Source: Haemonchus contortus
Lineage: Eukaryota > Nematoda > Chromadorea > Rhabditida > Trichostrongylidae
DNA: 64,000 bases
Direction: 5' to 3'
Assembly (NCBI GenBank): GCA_000469685.2
Contig: LS997562.1
Location: 9,314,007-9,378,006, forward strand
The notes beneath the pieces are model-generated. The model searched no databases, was not told where the DNA came from, and saw only the letters and a program-made list of their open reading frames with translations. This document shows, piece by piece, positions 37,107 through 48,400 of the stretch. A program made the translations under genes and the position numbers. The first letter of the stretch is position 1, and each line of letters begins with the position of its first letter.

Positions 37107-40100
37107 ATGAAGCAGGTCGTTGTTCTCCTACTTCTGATAGGATATGCTGGAGCTCGTATAACCTGTCGTGGGCTGAATGGTGAACCAGTGGACTGGTGAG
37201 TGAGTTTTTTCAAATACAAAGGAAAGGTTCAAAACAATCGCCCAGTAGAATGAGGTGAGAAGTAAGGGGTGAAGTCTTCTGACATCAACCGGTCCCATTT
37301 TTCAGAATGCTTTATCATTCAAAGAACCCAGTCTACACCGATTGTATTAAAGTGTTTCGAAAGTATTTGCTAAAAATTACCCAAATGTCCAGATTTTTTG
37401 GAGGGTTTTGGAACTTTCCAAGGATTATCGGACACTATTCTGTTGAATGCGCACAATGTATCCGGAAATTCAATGATGTTGCAGTCAGTTGACTGGATCG
37501 AGATCTATCTTCGACCCTCTTATTTCGGGCTTCGAATCAATGGAACGAGATGTGGACATAATTGCTCAGAAAGGGGTTTAAAGCTACCCACTACGAACGT
37601 CGATGGCTTAAACAGCGCAGAGGCCGAATTCGAGATCGTGGAGAAGTTGGTCTTGAATGGGGAGTTCTACATTATGAGGAGCATATTGATAAGGAAGAAG
37701 GAGCCGGATATGTCATGTGCGTACATATGGGTGGTGTCTCTACATAGCAAGTCCATGTAAGATTCCAGAACATTTCGGAAAAAAATCAGCATTATGGCAA
37801 AAATTTTCCATTAAAACTCTGTAAGATCGAGTCAATTGAAAAATAAGTCAATTTTCAACCTCCGAATCTACTTAAACATTATAAGTCGGTCAATATCAAG
37901 TCGGGTGAAAACAAGGGTACCGCTGGTCAGTGGTAATTGGAAAGGTAATCCAATGGTTCATTTCGTTTTTAATTGTTGGTCATACGAACCGCTGGGCTCC
38001 TCAGCGATTAAAAAAAAAGATGAGAAGAAGTGAGTAATGAGAAAATTCTCATAAAAAAGTGATCGGAAAATGAATTGCCTAGTAAATCTATTGAAATAGT
38101 CTTTAAAAAAGCAGAGTAATCAGAAGAGCAGAAAAAATATAGTAGGATCAGTCAGGAAAAATAAGAACCCCTAAAGTGCAGACCAGCACAGGTTGACAGT
38201 GTGTCACAAGATTGGGCATGGAGCAGAAAATCTTTCTCAAAAGGATCATATGGGATTGTCAGATCATTCAAAAACTCTCTCATAGGTTCGTCGTCTACAA
38301 ACCACCAACTTCATCCCGATCACCTTCACAGTTCTACTATGCAGATGGTGATCGCAGTAATTGGACCCTTGGACCATTGCCAATCACTGCAACTACGACG
38401 GCAGTTGGTGCAACACTAGGGGAATTCTACGAAAGTAACAAGGTCAGAAAATTCCTAACGGCACAGAGGGGCTAGAGCCCAGGATGGCCACAGTTAAAAA
38501 GGCCGGGACGTAGAGGGGATTCTCGCTGATCCCAAAAAATGTGTTGTGTATGTGTTTGTTTCAGAAAAATTTCATCTTCGCGTATAACGATGACAGCCCT
38601 ACAGGGAAAGTCGACTCCTATAGAGGGCACAGTAAAGGCGTTACAGTCTTCGACGAGGATACAGGCTTTTGGCTTATTCATAGCGTGCCGAATTTCCCTT
38701 CATTAGGTGCGTTGTAAGAAATTACCATGCTCTTTATTTTTAGGGGACGAAATGCCTGCGACAAAGAATCTCGGTGGTATGCGCCACGCAACCGTACCAT
38801 ATCCAGGCTTGCTTGTGAGAGGGACTAGAGAAACTGGCTACCGTACGACACACTGCTCTGTTTCGGTTCAAACAAGCCCGTTTTTCATTGATTTACCGAC
38901 CTTGACTGACTAAAAGTCCAGTCCTGTTCGTGTCGATACCCGATCCCTGGATCGTGCCGAAGTGATATTGTGCTTCTACTTGCTCTGGCATATCCCCGTT
39001 CTTGTAGCTTGGAGACATTCTCCTCACCCTGCTTCACAAGATGTCCTCCAAGAAAAGAACCTCCTAAAAAACCGTTTGTCGTTGGTTACCCATCAATCAG
39101 TACCGCTAAGATTCGGTCAAGGACGATTGTGTGGCGTATTCCGAATCTGTGATGAAAGTTCGAGTAGAATTTGCTCGGAATTCTAGTGATCAACAAGTCT
39201 ATTTGTAGGATCATACTCCTATCCAGCAACAGGCATCAAATTCGGCCAGACGTTCCTGTGTTTGAGTCTTCCTACACGATTCCTTGGTGATGTTGGGGAA
39301 CATCTACGATATCTTCAAGCAACTCCGTTCTTCTACAATTTGCCAAACCAGTTCAGCGAAAGGTACATTAATACCAGTTTAGAGTCTTCAGAAAGTCGTA
39401 TAAGGAAAGTTCACGCCAGGAATGTGAGCGGAGTTGTTTTCGTTGTTCTTCAGCCTGTTTGTTAGCGAGCTCGTTGGTGCAGGCTGTATGAGGTGACACC
39501 GGATTACTCCGCTCATGTCTCGAGAGCCATTCCCCTGGTTGTCCAAATGCTTACAAGGGATGGATAATTGGTCGCAGTGGCCATTCAAGATGAGATGTAT
39601 ACCCCCGTAGGTGGTTTCGAACGCTGATCTCAAATCTGTATTCCAAATCTGCAGAACGATTCTGGGAACAAAGTTACGGGCCCGGGGCCTCCCTGTGTTA
39701 TACCACTGAGCTGAACGGATCACCGAGCCGAGCAAAGCCCTTACATGTGCAACGGTGGCCTGGGGGTAGAGTAGTGTACTGGTAGGCATGAGATCAAGGT
39801 TCGGATCCTTGGTGCATGGGCTCGTTTTGCTTTTCCATAAAATCCGTCCTAAACGCTTGCAAAACGTTTTTGGGCTCAATGTTGGGCATCTACAGGGCTT
39901 CCTCACAAATAAGGAACACTGGAGAGGTATTACAAGGCAAGTTTCTTTTTTTTTTGCCGCCCACCGGCCGAATAAGGGTGGAGCTCCATTCGAGAAAAGA
40001 GGAATTTCAAATATTTGCTTAAGCGAATCTCCTGAACGAATGTGGGATCATCATATTTGGTGGAGGAAGTTCTTTCTTGTAGCATGAAGTAGACACCAAC

Positions 40101-43100
40101 ACTATCCAAGAGGCGGTAATGAAGTGGTTTCGAGCCGTACTTATCGATACTATGAAAAGCCCGTTATCCTCTGCGAAGAAGTCGAATTCGTGAAAGACGA
40201 TCACAATTATCCTCTCCGGTCGCCTGATGAGGACAGCGACGATAGATTCGCAATGAAACCTCCTACGTTTGTGGCGATATAGAGGCTCCGAAGTGAAACG
40301 TAGCCCTCATGTTTGTGATCTGGCCCATGAGCTCCAATTTTGTGGCACTGGTGGAAGAGTCTACAGTCTTCTGAAGCTCGAGTTTCAAAAGAAGCCGCAC
40401 CTTCTCGAGCATGAGAAACACGTTTTGTATTATTACGACAAAAGGCCGTCTACGGAAATTAAGAGAGCATGAGCTTTCGAAATAATCTATTATTGACAAC
40501 TTACGATGTATTATGTGGTCGCAACTATCAGGTGCAAAACAAGCTAGTCGGTCTGCCTACTTGTGAAGATTAGCGGATAAATTGTAAGGATGAGTTATCA
40601 TAAAATTAATAAAGGAGTCCCATTGCGCGGCAGTCATTTCCACTGGATACCACCTCAAATCAACAATGAAGGCTCACAGGGGGAAAATTCAGAACAATTC
40701 ACAGGTGGATACAGGGTTTTGAGGACAGCCGTGGTACCATGCCCCACCGCTCCACCACGCTTACCTAATGAAAGGGTCTCTTGAAAGGGCATTTACCCCA
40801 TGAATAGAGTCAACGGATAATCATATGTGCACACAAAGAGATTAACTATTGTTCTACAGTATTTTTTCAACAATGCCCATTAACTTGTACGAGCGCATCG
40901 AAAGCCTGGGCACTATTCCTAGAATCTGTGGACAGTATCTCACCCAAGGAGGGCTCTGGTCGGATGAGTCATTCGACCGCCGCCTACCGTAAGTACGGGG
41001 AGATTTTAAGATTTCAAAACACCATCTCGATTGTTCAGGGTAGAGATACGTATGCATATATTCGGCCAATAGCGGTAAGAAAAATTTTATTGGAATACTA
41101 TTCTCCGGAGTCCTAAATTGTGAGGGAACCCTCTAGACGCCCAGCATTGAGCCCAAAAACGTTTTGCATGCGTTTAGGACGCATTTTATGGAGAAGCAAA
41201 ACGCGACATGCATCAAGGAATCGAACCTTGATGTCATGCCTATCAGTCCACTACTCTATCCCCCAGGCCACCCTTGCACATGTAAGAGCTTTGCTCGGCT
41301 CGGTGATCCGTTCAGCGCAGTGGTATAACACAGGGAGACCCCGGGCCCGTAACTTTGTTCCCAAAATCGTTCTGCAGATTTGGAATACAGATTTGAGATC
41401 AGCGTTCGAAACCACCTATGGGGGTATACATCTCATCTTGAATGGCCACTGCGACCAATTATCCTTCCCTTGTTAGAACAATTTGTAGGTAGTATTACTC
41501 AACAAAGCCAATCCATCGATTCAGGTATCCAGTCGCCAATCCATCGATTCAGGTATCCAGTCCTCGTGAACATCGTTAAAAAGCAGTCTATTCCGAAATC
41601 GACCACCCACTTCACTCGCGTTGCTCAACTAAGTACAATACGTGGAATGCCATTGAGGAGTTTTTCGAAGCATAAGAAGTTCAATAAAGGTAGGTTAATC
41701 CTTCAAAATTGGCTACAATGTTTTCAAGAAAGTTCAGCTTCACCATAGAGCAAGGATAGTCAAGTGGTCAAGAGCGAAAGCTCATGTCTGTACTCAGAAA
41801 AAAACATGAGTTCGATTCGTACCTAGGCAAAAGTAATAACCCACCGAATTTCGCAAATGGTACCGCCTGTCGAGACGACCCAGATGAACCCATTCACATC
41901 AATCATCTCCGGAATCCTGAAGGAATAAGTGGGTAAGGAATAAGAGGGTCCTTCCAGGTGAAGTTAGCCCACTAACATAAGCCCGTCGAAAAGGAGAGGT
42001 TAACTAAGCTTCTCACGTGAGTGCTGAATTCTTTTGGGTAGAGGTGGTCCAGTGCAAAAGAACCCACATCCACGGTCTGGCAATCCAATCCCAATCGATA
42101 ACCATTCCAGCTACTAGACCTTTCATCCCCCCGGAGTCGGTTAATCGGTACCAGGCCAGTCTCTAAGGAAAAAGCACTGACTTGTACGTCGGGTGACCAT
42201 CGTATGTCATTTTATAGGCCATATAAAATTCTAAAATGCGATTAAGATCCTGAGGGGAAGTCGATTCGGGGCGCATCATCCGGGAAAGACTATATCCTTC
42301 AGCTCAATAATTCTGTGATCATTTTCACTACAAGCTTTACTAATAGTACATCTATTCTCATGCAGATCTGTGGTTCGATCTGGTGGGACCGGAACTCGGA
42401 ACCAATCTAGCCGTCGAGAGCTGGTTAAACGGTGGTGCTGACGATTTGGAAAGCATCTGCACGAGAGGCATAAGTGTAAGTTTCCACTAAATTTCCTAAA
42501 TCCGAAGAAATTCCTTCCTTGCTGAAGACAAGTTTCGTTCAGATATACGACGTTTCTGTTGTTGGCTTACCGGATATCTCGTTCAACAGTTCACGAGATC
42601 ATTCCAAATGGGCTGTGGCAGATACTAACGGCCGCACATCAATTGTTTGTGTAGGGGATTTGAATCGACAGGTGCGAGAAATATCAGTAACTCTTCTCTT
42701 TTTGAAGGAACCTACAAAAAAGGACACTGAATAAATCCTACCGTTGACTGAAGTCAAGCCAAACTCAGCCAGAGCGAGAAAACAGATGTCGGCCAGTTTG
42801 CATTTATACCTCGCGACTAGTGACCAGTGATTTCTGGTTAAACGTGAAAATAGTGTTCAAATAAATGAGACGGAGAACGGTAGAGAACGTCTGGGAATAG
42901 ACGCTTTCCACAACAAGGCTTTGAAGTGTGCAGTAGACGAAAGGGCTCAAGGGAACTTTTTTGTCTCCTTAGCAGATTTCAATGCTCAACAATGTAAACA
43001 TATGAGGAACAAATGGGGCCACCGCCTCCCCGCCTTCCTACTACTCTCCCTAGTCGTCGCTCTTTCTTGACAGAGTTCTACACGAAGTATTAAAGAACCT

Positions 43101-43519
43101 CGCAAAAAAAAGGTTGAACGGGGTCGTTAAGATCGTGTTGACCCACACTTTTCGTGGTGGGAAGGAAGCTATTGCAGACGAGCAGTTTCCTCGGTAACCT
43201 ACTGAACCATTACTTCGAAGGAGCACCTTATCCCACTTATTTGAAATAGTTTTTCCCGTCATTCTCACGATTAAAAATCTCACTTCACCATTCTCTTTCT
43301 GAATTGTTTGATCTAAAGTTTTCTTTTCAGAAATCACAATTTGGTCGTGGAGGTGGTGCAGTCTGTTTTCAACATCATGGCCTATGGACGACATTTCATA
43401 ATAGTGTAAAATCTGTACAACCATGTGGTAGCAAAAATATTCATTCGTATCTCAATTATGTTTTTCCTGCACTGCTTTCCATAGTGACTCTATCGACACT
43501 TCGGTTAACCGTACCCTAG
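37107..43519 (+). CDS. Deoxyribonuclease II (acid DNase, NUC-1 family)
   Basis: Acid endonuclease that digests DNA in lysosomes or outside the cell. Eight exons: 37107-37195, 38286-38442, 38565-38706, 39209-39362, 41553-41689, 42366-42475, 42543-42671 and 43331-43519. All phases agree and the total is 369 codons (368 aa). A signal peptide ([16 protein letters not shown]) leads into [18 protein letters not shown], the family's N-terminal block. Both catalytic HxK motifs are present: GHSKGV (His about 104) and DHSKW (His about 283). Other blocks are [37 protein letters not shown] and GRGGGAVCF. The usual C-terminus near QPC (about 338) is followed by 30 more residues ending in a hydrophobic stretch. 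C. elegans has three paralogues (nuc-1, crn-6, crn-7); I cannot say which this matches. Confidence 0.93.
39546..39906 (-). repeat. Repeat copy A (minus) with tRNA-like segments, inverted partner of 41120-41480
   Basis: About 360 bp, read on the minus strand, matches 41120-41480 on the plus strand almost base for base (shared blocks GATCCGTTCAGC, GTGGTATAACACAGGGAG, TCAGCGTTCGAAACCACCTA). Two tRNA-like segments are visible: one on the plus strand at about 39757-39826 with B-box GGTTCGGATCC, and one on the minus strand with an A-box-like CAGCTCAGTGGTATAAC. This suggests a second SINE family. It lies in DNase II intron 4. Confidence 0.75.
40090..40990 (+). other. Coding-like DNA of unknown origin inside DNase II intron 4
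   Basis: Between the two inverted repeats, three plus-strand stretches read as plausible protein: about 40110-40260 ([20 protein letters not shown]), 40269-40470 after a TATAG acceptor ([20 protein letters not shown]) and 40859-40989 ([20 protein letters not shown]), the last bounded by CTACAG and GTAAGT. I recognise no family. It may be the inside of a composite element, a captured gene fragment, or a nested gene. Confidence 0.35.
41120..41480 (+). repeat. Repeat copy B (plus), inverted partner of 39546-39906
   Basis: Same sequence as copy A in opposite orientation. On the minus strand at about 41205-41275 it carries the tRNA-like segment with B-box GGTTCGATTCC, cleaner than in copy A. Together the two copies would let 1.9 kb of intron 4 fold on itself. 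Confidence 0.75.
41507..41562 (+). repeat. 28-bp perfect tandem duplication covering the exon 5 splice acceptor
   Basis: A 28-bp unit starting GCCAATCCATCGATTCAG occurs twice back to back (41507-41534, 41535-41562). Each copy contains CGATTCAG followed by GTATCC. Exon 4 ends in phase 2, and only the second acceptor (exon start 41553) restores the DNase II frame; use of the first adds 28 nt and shifts it. Confidence 0.88.
41750..41830 (+). repeat. tRNA-like sequence (type II tRNA or SINE head)
   Basis: GCAAGGATAGTCAAGTGGTC has a Leu/Ser-type A-box and D-arm, and about 55 bp on GAGTTCGATTCG is a good B-box. The ends do not pair into a clean acceptor stem, and the sequence lies in DNase II intron 5 next to a SINE fragment, so a SINE head or tRNA relic is more likely than a working tRNA gene. 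Confidence 0.4.
42035..42300 (+). repeat. Diverged copy of the tRNA-derived SINE
   Basis: Shares with the complete copies the blocks CCCCCCGGAGTCGGTTAATC, AAAAAGCACTGACTTGTACG and AGTCGATTCGGGGCGCATC, and ends near ATATCCTT. The head (GTAGAGGTGGTCCAGTGC) is eroded. It lies in DNase II intron 5 in the same direction as the gene. Confidence 0.75.
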
Positions 43520-44027
43520 ACTTACTCACTACCGCACGCTTTTCCTTCAGAGTTCACTTCAGCTCTGAAAGAAAGCCCAGTTACGGTACGGATCCTTGCC
43601 TTATCCTCTGTACTGATGTTTGTTTGTCTTGATTTGATCATGCGGGTAGCCGTAGGGTTGTGTAGGCTTTCTAACTAGAGAACTAGTTTGCTGGATTCTT
43701 TCAATTGTAACCTGAATCAGGGACGACAAAAAAAATACCGTAACTCCATTTTTGAAGTCCACATACAAAAGTCCACCTAAGCTTCTGAAAAGCTCACTAT
43801 GTGCCTTACTTTGTTAGAGTACATCGTACCAAGGGTTTAGCAGCTTCTTAGCTAACAAAATCTATGAGGATTAACGCTGTCTAAATAATCGTTCAAATCC
43901 TATATTTTTGTAATTAATGCCTACAGTATACATTGGGGGACGGGACAGCCCTATGTTTGGAAAGCCTAGAAGACCTCTCTATGAGAATCTTGGCACGTGC
44001 CATGATGCCCAATATGACTCACAGGCG

Positions 44028-44125
44028 GGGATGGTGTAGTGGCAAGCATACTTTCATAAGTGTAGCACAAAGATCGAATCTATGTAGTCTGCTATCCGGC
44101 TGGACCAACCAAACTTTTCCATCCC
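44028..44125 (+). repeat. 5' part of a SINE-like copy
   Basis: GGCGGGGATGGTGTAGTGGC matches the SINE head including the A-box. A degenerate B-box follows (AAAGATCGAATC) and then CTGGACCAACCAAACTTTTC. The copy breaks off at a microsatellite. Confidence 0.6.
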
Positions 44126-44240
44126 CATGGGACACACACGGACACACGAACAGGCAGATTCACACACAGACATACACATACACATACACATACGCGTACA
44201 CACATGAGCTATTCCCGGGGGGGGGGGGGGGAGAGGGGTG
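44126..44240 (+). repeat. CA-rich microsatellite and poly-G run
   Basis: ACACAC/ACATAC repeats (about 44126-44203), then a run of 14 G at about 44218-44231 leading into GAGAGGGGTGAGAGG. It lies between two SINE pieces. The G run length is likely variable or uncertain in assembly. Confidence 0.8.
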
Positions 44241-44249
44241 AGAGGAAAG

Positions 44250-44518
44250 CACACTATCACATATACAGTCCAGGGGTGAAATCCAGTCTTGCCACCCGTC
44301 TAGGCCAACGAAGCCTTCCATCCCTCCGGGGTCGGTTGAGTGGTATCACACTCGTGTGGGAGGATAAAAGCACTGACTCGTACATCGGCTGGTCTAGCCA
44401 TCTGATTGTGCAGTCCACATACGCATTCATAACGTCACTTCGATTTTGAATAGAAGTGGAATGCGGGGAGCACTCCCAAATGGGCTGATCAACTCAAGAG
44501 CAATTTATCCTCTAAACT
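44250..44518 (+). repeat. SINE copy, 5' truncated
   Basis: Begins within the tRNA-like head (ACTATCACATATACAGTCCA) and continues through CCTCCGGGGTCGG, GGAGGATAAAAGCACTGAC and ACATACGCATTCATAACG to AATTTATCCTCT. With the piece at 44028 it may be one copy split by the microsatellite, or two copies. Confidence 0.8.
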
Positions 44519-44614
44519 TTACTTCTAAAGAGTTTTGTTGTTCATTCCAATTGCTGGGTGCCTTTATTAGAGGAACATCCTTTATCGCTGATATCTTGCT
44601 TTAAAATGTCTAAG

Positions 44615-44911
44615 ACGGGCGGAGGTGGTATACTGACAAGTGGCGCACTATATCACACGCACAGTCAGGGGTTCGAATCCCGGGTCGATGCCCGCCTAGG
44701 CCAACCAAGCCTTCCATCCCTCCGGGGTCGGTGAATTGGTACCAGACTCGTCTGGGAGGATAAAAGCACTGACTTGTACATCGGCTGGCCACCGCAAGTC
44801 ATTGTATAGGCCACATACGCACTCATTACGCCACTGCGATTCTGAATGGAAGTCGAGTGCGGGGGCGCACACCCTCAGACGGGATTGATTAACGCCAAAA
44901 ACTTTATCCTT
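44615..44911 (+). repeat. tRNA-derived SINE, complete copy with target-site duplication
   Basis: About 297 bp, the best-preserved copy. The A-box region is GGAGGTGGTATACTGACAAG, and the B-box GGGGTTCGAATCCC is perfect. It ends AACTTTATCCTTT. A 14-bp duplication, TTAAAATGTCTAAG, lies at 44601-44614 and 44912-44925. Together with the copy at 34607 this fixes the exact ends of the family. Confidence 0.92.
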
Positions 44912-45456
44912 TTAAAATGTCTAAGGTTCCGCTGCACGGTGCCGAGCAACTGTTGAGTTCTACAGCCTTAAAACGCCATAGGCTTCAGCCGAAGTGTTCG
45001 CCAGCGAGTACATGCACGATCCATCCAAAACGATGGATTTTTGTGGTACTTCTTTCTGATGAACTCCAGTACAGTCCAATTACCCACCCATAGCACTTCT
45101 CGAAGGCTATAAGACTGCATCATATTGTTTTTGCCATCAGAAGCAGCGTGGCGGTCTGGTCACGGTCGGGTCCGTCGGTAACTCGTACAAGAAATGGTCA
45201 AGAAGTCAGGAAGGTGACCACCTTGGGCACCCGTCGCAACCATTTTGATTTTTGGAGTGCTTGTACGAAGTTCAGCCATTCTACATGGGAATGCCTTCCC
45301 AGCCCAGTCTCGGAACCCGTCGCTTATTTTCCTGATAGATGACGAGTATCTACACCACGATATTCAAACAGTCGTTTATATACAACTGTAAAGAACGTTG
45401 AAAATGAAGTTGCAGTTTGTAAAAGTGAAACTATAGACAGAATAAACGTGTGGCTG

Positions 45457-48400
45457 TTAGCCGCACACAATTTTCGGATCCTCTACCGTATAATCATCGC
45501 AACATTGCAGAAATTTCGCTAAAGGGCAAGGTGAACGATCACATAAACGGACGGCTTTGGTGATATCCTTGAGAGAGTTCATTGTTTTATCAATGTATAA
45601 GACCTGAAGAGTTAGAAGTTGAAACTGTAAAATAGCTCCAAAAGAACTGAACATATTCTATCACAGTGAGTCACAACCACCGGGTGCGCTTCGTTGCGCG
45701 CGTCCGTCGAAACTAGGCCACGCCGCAAACGTCGCATGCGGCGCGTCAGCCTGCGATCTTTGACAAACGTCGCAGTTGTCAGTGGGCCATACGATTTGCG
45801 CTTGGTAGACTGCAGTCAGCCAAAGAGAAGATAACACGGATAAATGCAATTCATTCGCTCCACTGACACTTGGTGGAACTGTAATGTCATGTCGAGACCT
45901 CAGCTTGAGTGCGGCGCGGGCGAAGTGGGCGTGGTGACCCACTTTCGACGGACGCGCGCAACGGACGTTCTCCTACAGCCACCAGTCGAATCGCCCAGCT
46001 GACACTAGGCTTTCCTCCTTTCCGGATCTAAATTGACCCAGCACCTGCATTACTTTCAAATTTTGGCGCTCTAGTAAACGAGAACAGTAATTATTGGTCT
46101 CCGACCAAACACCCACACAAACACTACTGCTCACCTCATGTGCGTCCAGCCCGCCATGAGCGAAGTCCTGCTTAGGAACTGTATGTTGAGGTAACACGGT
46201 TCATTCCCCATTTATTCCAATTTGATTTTGTATTTTTGCTTGAATTGCGCTCATTTTTTCACCCACGTTCCGTTCCCACACTCCATCCACTTTTGCCTTC
46301 TCCCCCTTTCCAACCCCCTCCCCCAGGAGTGGAGTCCAGCTCATTCACTTCTTACCACCTCCTACCAATTCCCAGCCTGCCTTCGCCTGTACTCTTTCCA
46401 AACGCTCCACTTCAAATTAATGATCTTCGCTCACGCCCTGCCCCTTGTGGGCGGAGTCTAGTGGCACCACCTACCACCAGTATTCCTATTCAGTTCGAGG
46501 AGCAGTCACCACCTCTGTCTTCAGGGATATTCAAATCGAAGTTAGTCAAAATACCTGAACAAATGCTTCATCATCTTCATCGCTTAATTCGATCATGAGC
46601 AGCGCATTATTGCTAGGTATGGAGCCGTTCAGAGCTTCTTTGGCACATCCAAGAGCCTCCATAAATGCCATTATAAGCCATTCTTGCTGGAAACCCATTG
46701 AACTACAAAAGCTGTTGTTTTTAAAGACTCAAAGCCGTACCACAGAGTAAGCTATGAATTTGCGTTTGGCAATTTTATGTGATGATTGCCATTCAGTCCA
46801 ACGGTTTTTGAGTAAATCGAGGATGGTCTTCATGAGTACACCCTGCTTCAGCTGGAGAATCTTCTTATCGTAGTAATCATTCACTCCCATGATAAAGCTG
46901 AACGTCTGGAAACAACTTTAAATCATTCAAAGGCTCCGTAAATGGATCAAATGCTTTCCTGCATGTCACCCATTCATGGGCAGGACATTGCATGGGAGAA
47001 TAATCAGTTCAGTCTATGGGAATCATACATGCTTCAGGATGGACCGTTTAATCCCAAATTCCGATTTTTATTTTTATTTTAAAAGGCATGAATGAAACCA
47101 AAAAGTTGATCGATGAGTCAGGAGCAAGTGCCAAACAGACTTTTAGGTCTGCTATTCATAGGAGGATTGATTACTCCTCCATCCCTCTCAGGATTATTTA
47201 AGCTTTGCGGCGTTGTGGGTGAAGAAAGTCACGCGGCTCAGGGAAAGGGTGACGTATAAGAAGCATACCTATACGGAATGGATACAGCTCCAACATTTAA
47301 CTTAGCGATGTAATATTTCTCCTCGAGAGGTCGCAAGCTACTCGGATTTCGTACTGAAAATGGCTGATTCGCCCATCCCTATTTGCAGATCATCCACGAC
47401 TGGCTATGTAGTGCATCTGGAACCCGGGTGCAGACGTTTGTACCCAAACGGCTTGCCGCGCTGCCCGCATAGGCCGTGCGCGATCGGGGCGAGCAATGTA
47501 AGGGTAGAATTTGACTTCCAAGTGGATGACTACGGTAATTGCCGCGAACACCCTGCCACGTGCATGCGTGTGATCGTGGGAATTTGGGTACAAATTCTGT
47601 CACCCCTGATTTCTATGTCCGGTGCAGCACAATTCTGATACGGTACCTCCACCTAGGACCACAAAACTCACCCTCTCGTAAAGTTTGTAGATTTCTTCTT
47701 TGTTTTCTGAAAACCACGATGGCGTTTCCATACCGCTGCGGTCCTGATGTTATTTTAAGCGTAGATTAGGCTGATAATGTGAAGAACACCTCATAGTTGA
47801 ACTAACCATTTGTATTAGGTTGGCTATCTTAGCAAAAGTTTTCGCATCCTTGACGACCTTGGACTGTCTATTCAGTCCAACACATTCATACACAAATCCT
47901 TCATATTCAGACCACTGAATAAGTTTTCTAGTAGTTCGTCCATAATTTCTGAATTCTTCTAGGTTTTTTGACAACTTTCAGGACTACTATTCATAATTTT
48001 CCCTAAAAAGCTCGACTTCCTCCATCCCTCACCCCCTTCAGGAATATTCAATCTTAGCGGCATCATGGGAGGAGAAAGTCGAGCTCTTCAAGGAAAAGCA
48101 AGCTAAACCGATTGGACGGGGGCTTTGGTGAAGAAAGTTGTGCACGATATGGTCACCCGGTCATGACCATCCCATACTGGGGAGTATGGGATGTTGTACC
48201 TAAAGGTGTAACGCTCCTTCACCTCTCGTCGCGCCAAGCCAGGCATGGAAGGTTAAGATTCGGTGATTAGCTAGTGATTACTGTAACTACCACGTGCCAT
48301 GGGAATTAGAGGACAAAGTCCACTACCCCCTTTCCCCCTTCCCCCACTCTCGGTAGGAAGTTTCAGCCGGAAGCGGGCTCGTCACGCTGCCGGAATAGGT

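Noticed and set aside
38742..38913. Alternative DNase II exon ([12 protein letters not shown]...)
   Set aside because: It joins exon 3 in frame but ends in a stop and lacks family motifs, whereas the exon at 39209 gives the conserved [11 protein letters not shown] block and a complete protein.
39388..39906. 172-codon minus-strand frame similar to the frame at 41120-41476
   Set aside because: Similarity comes from the inverted repeat pair containing tRNA-like sequence; no codon-level conservation or protein family is evident.
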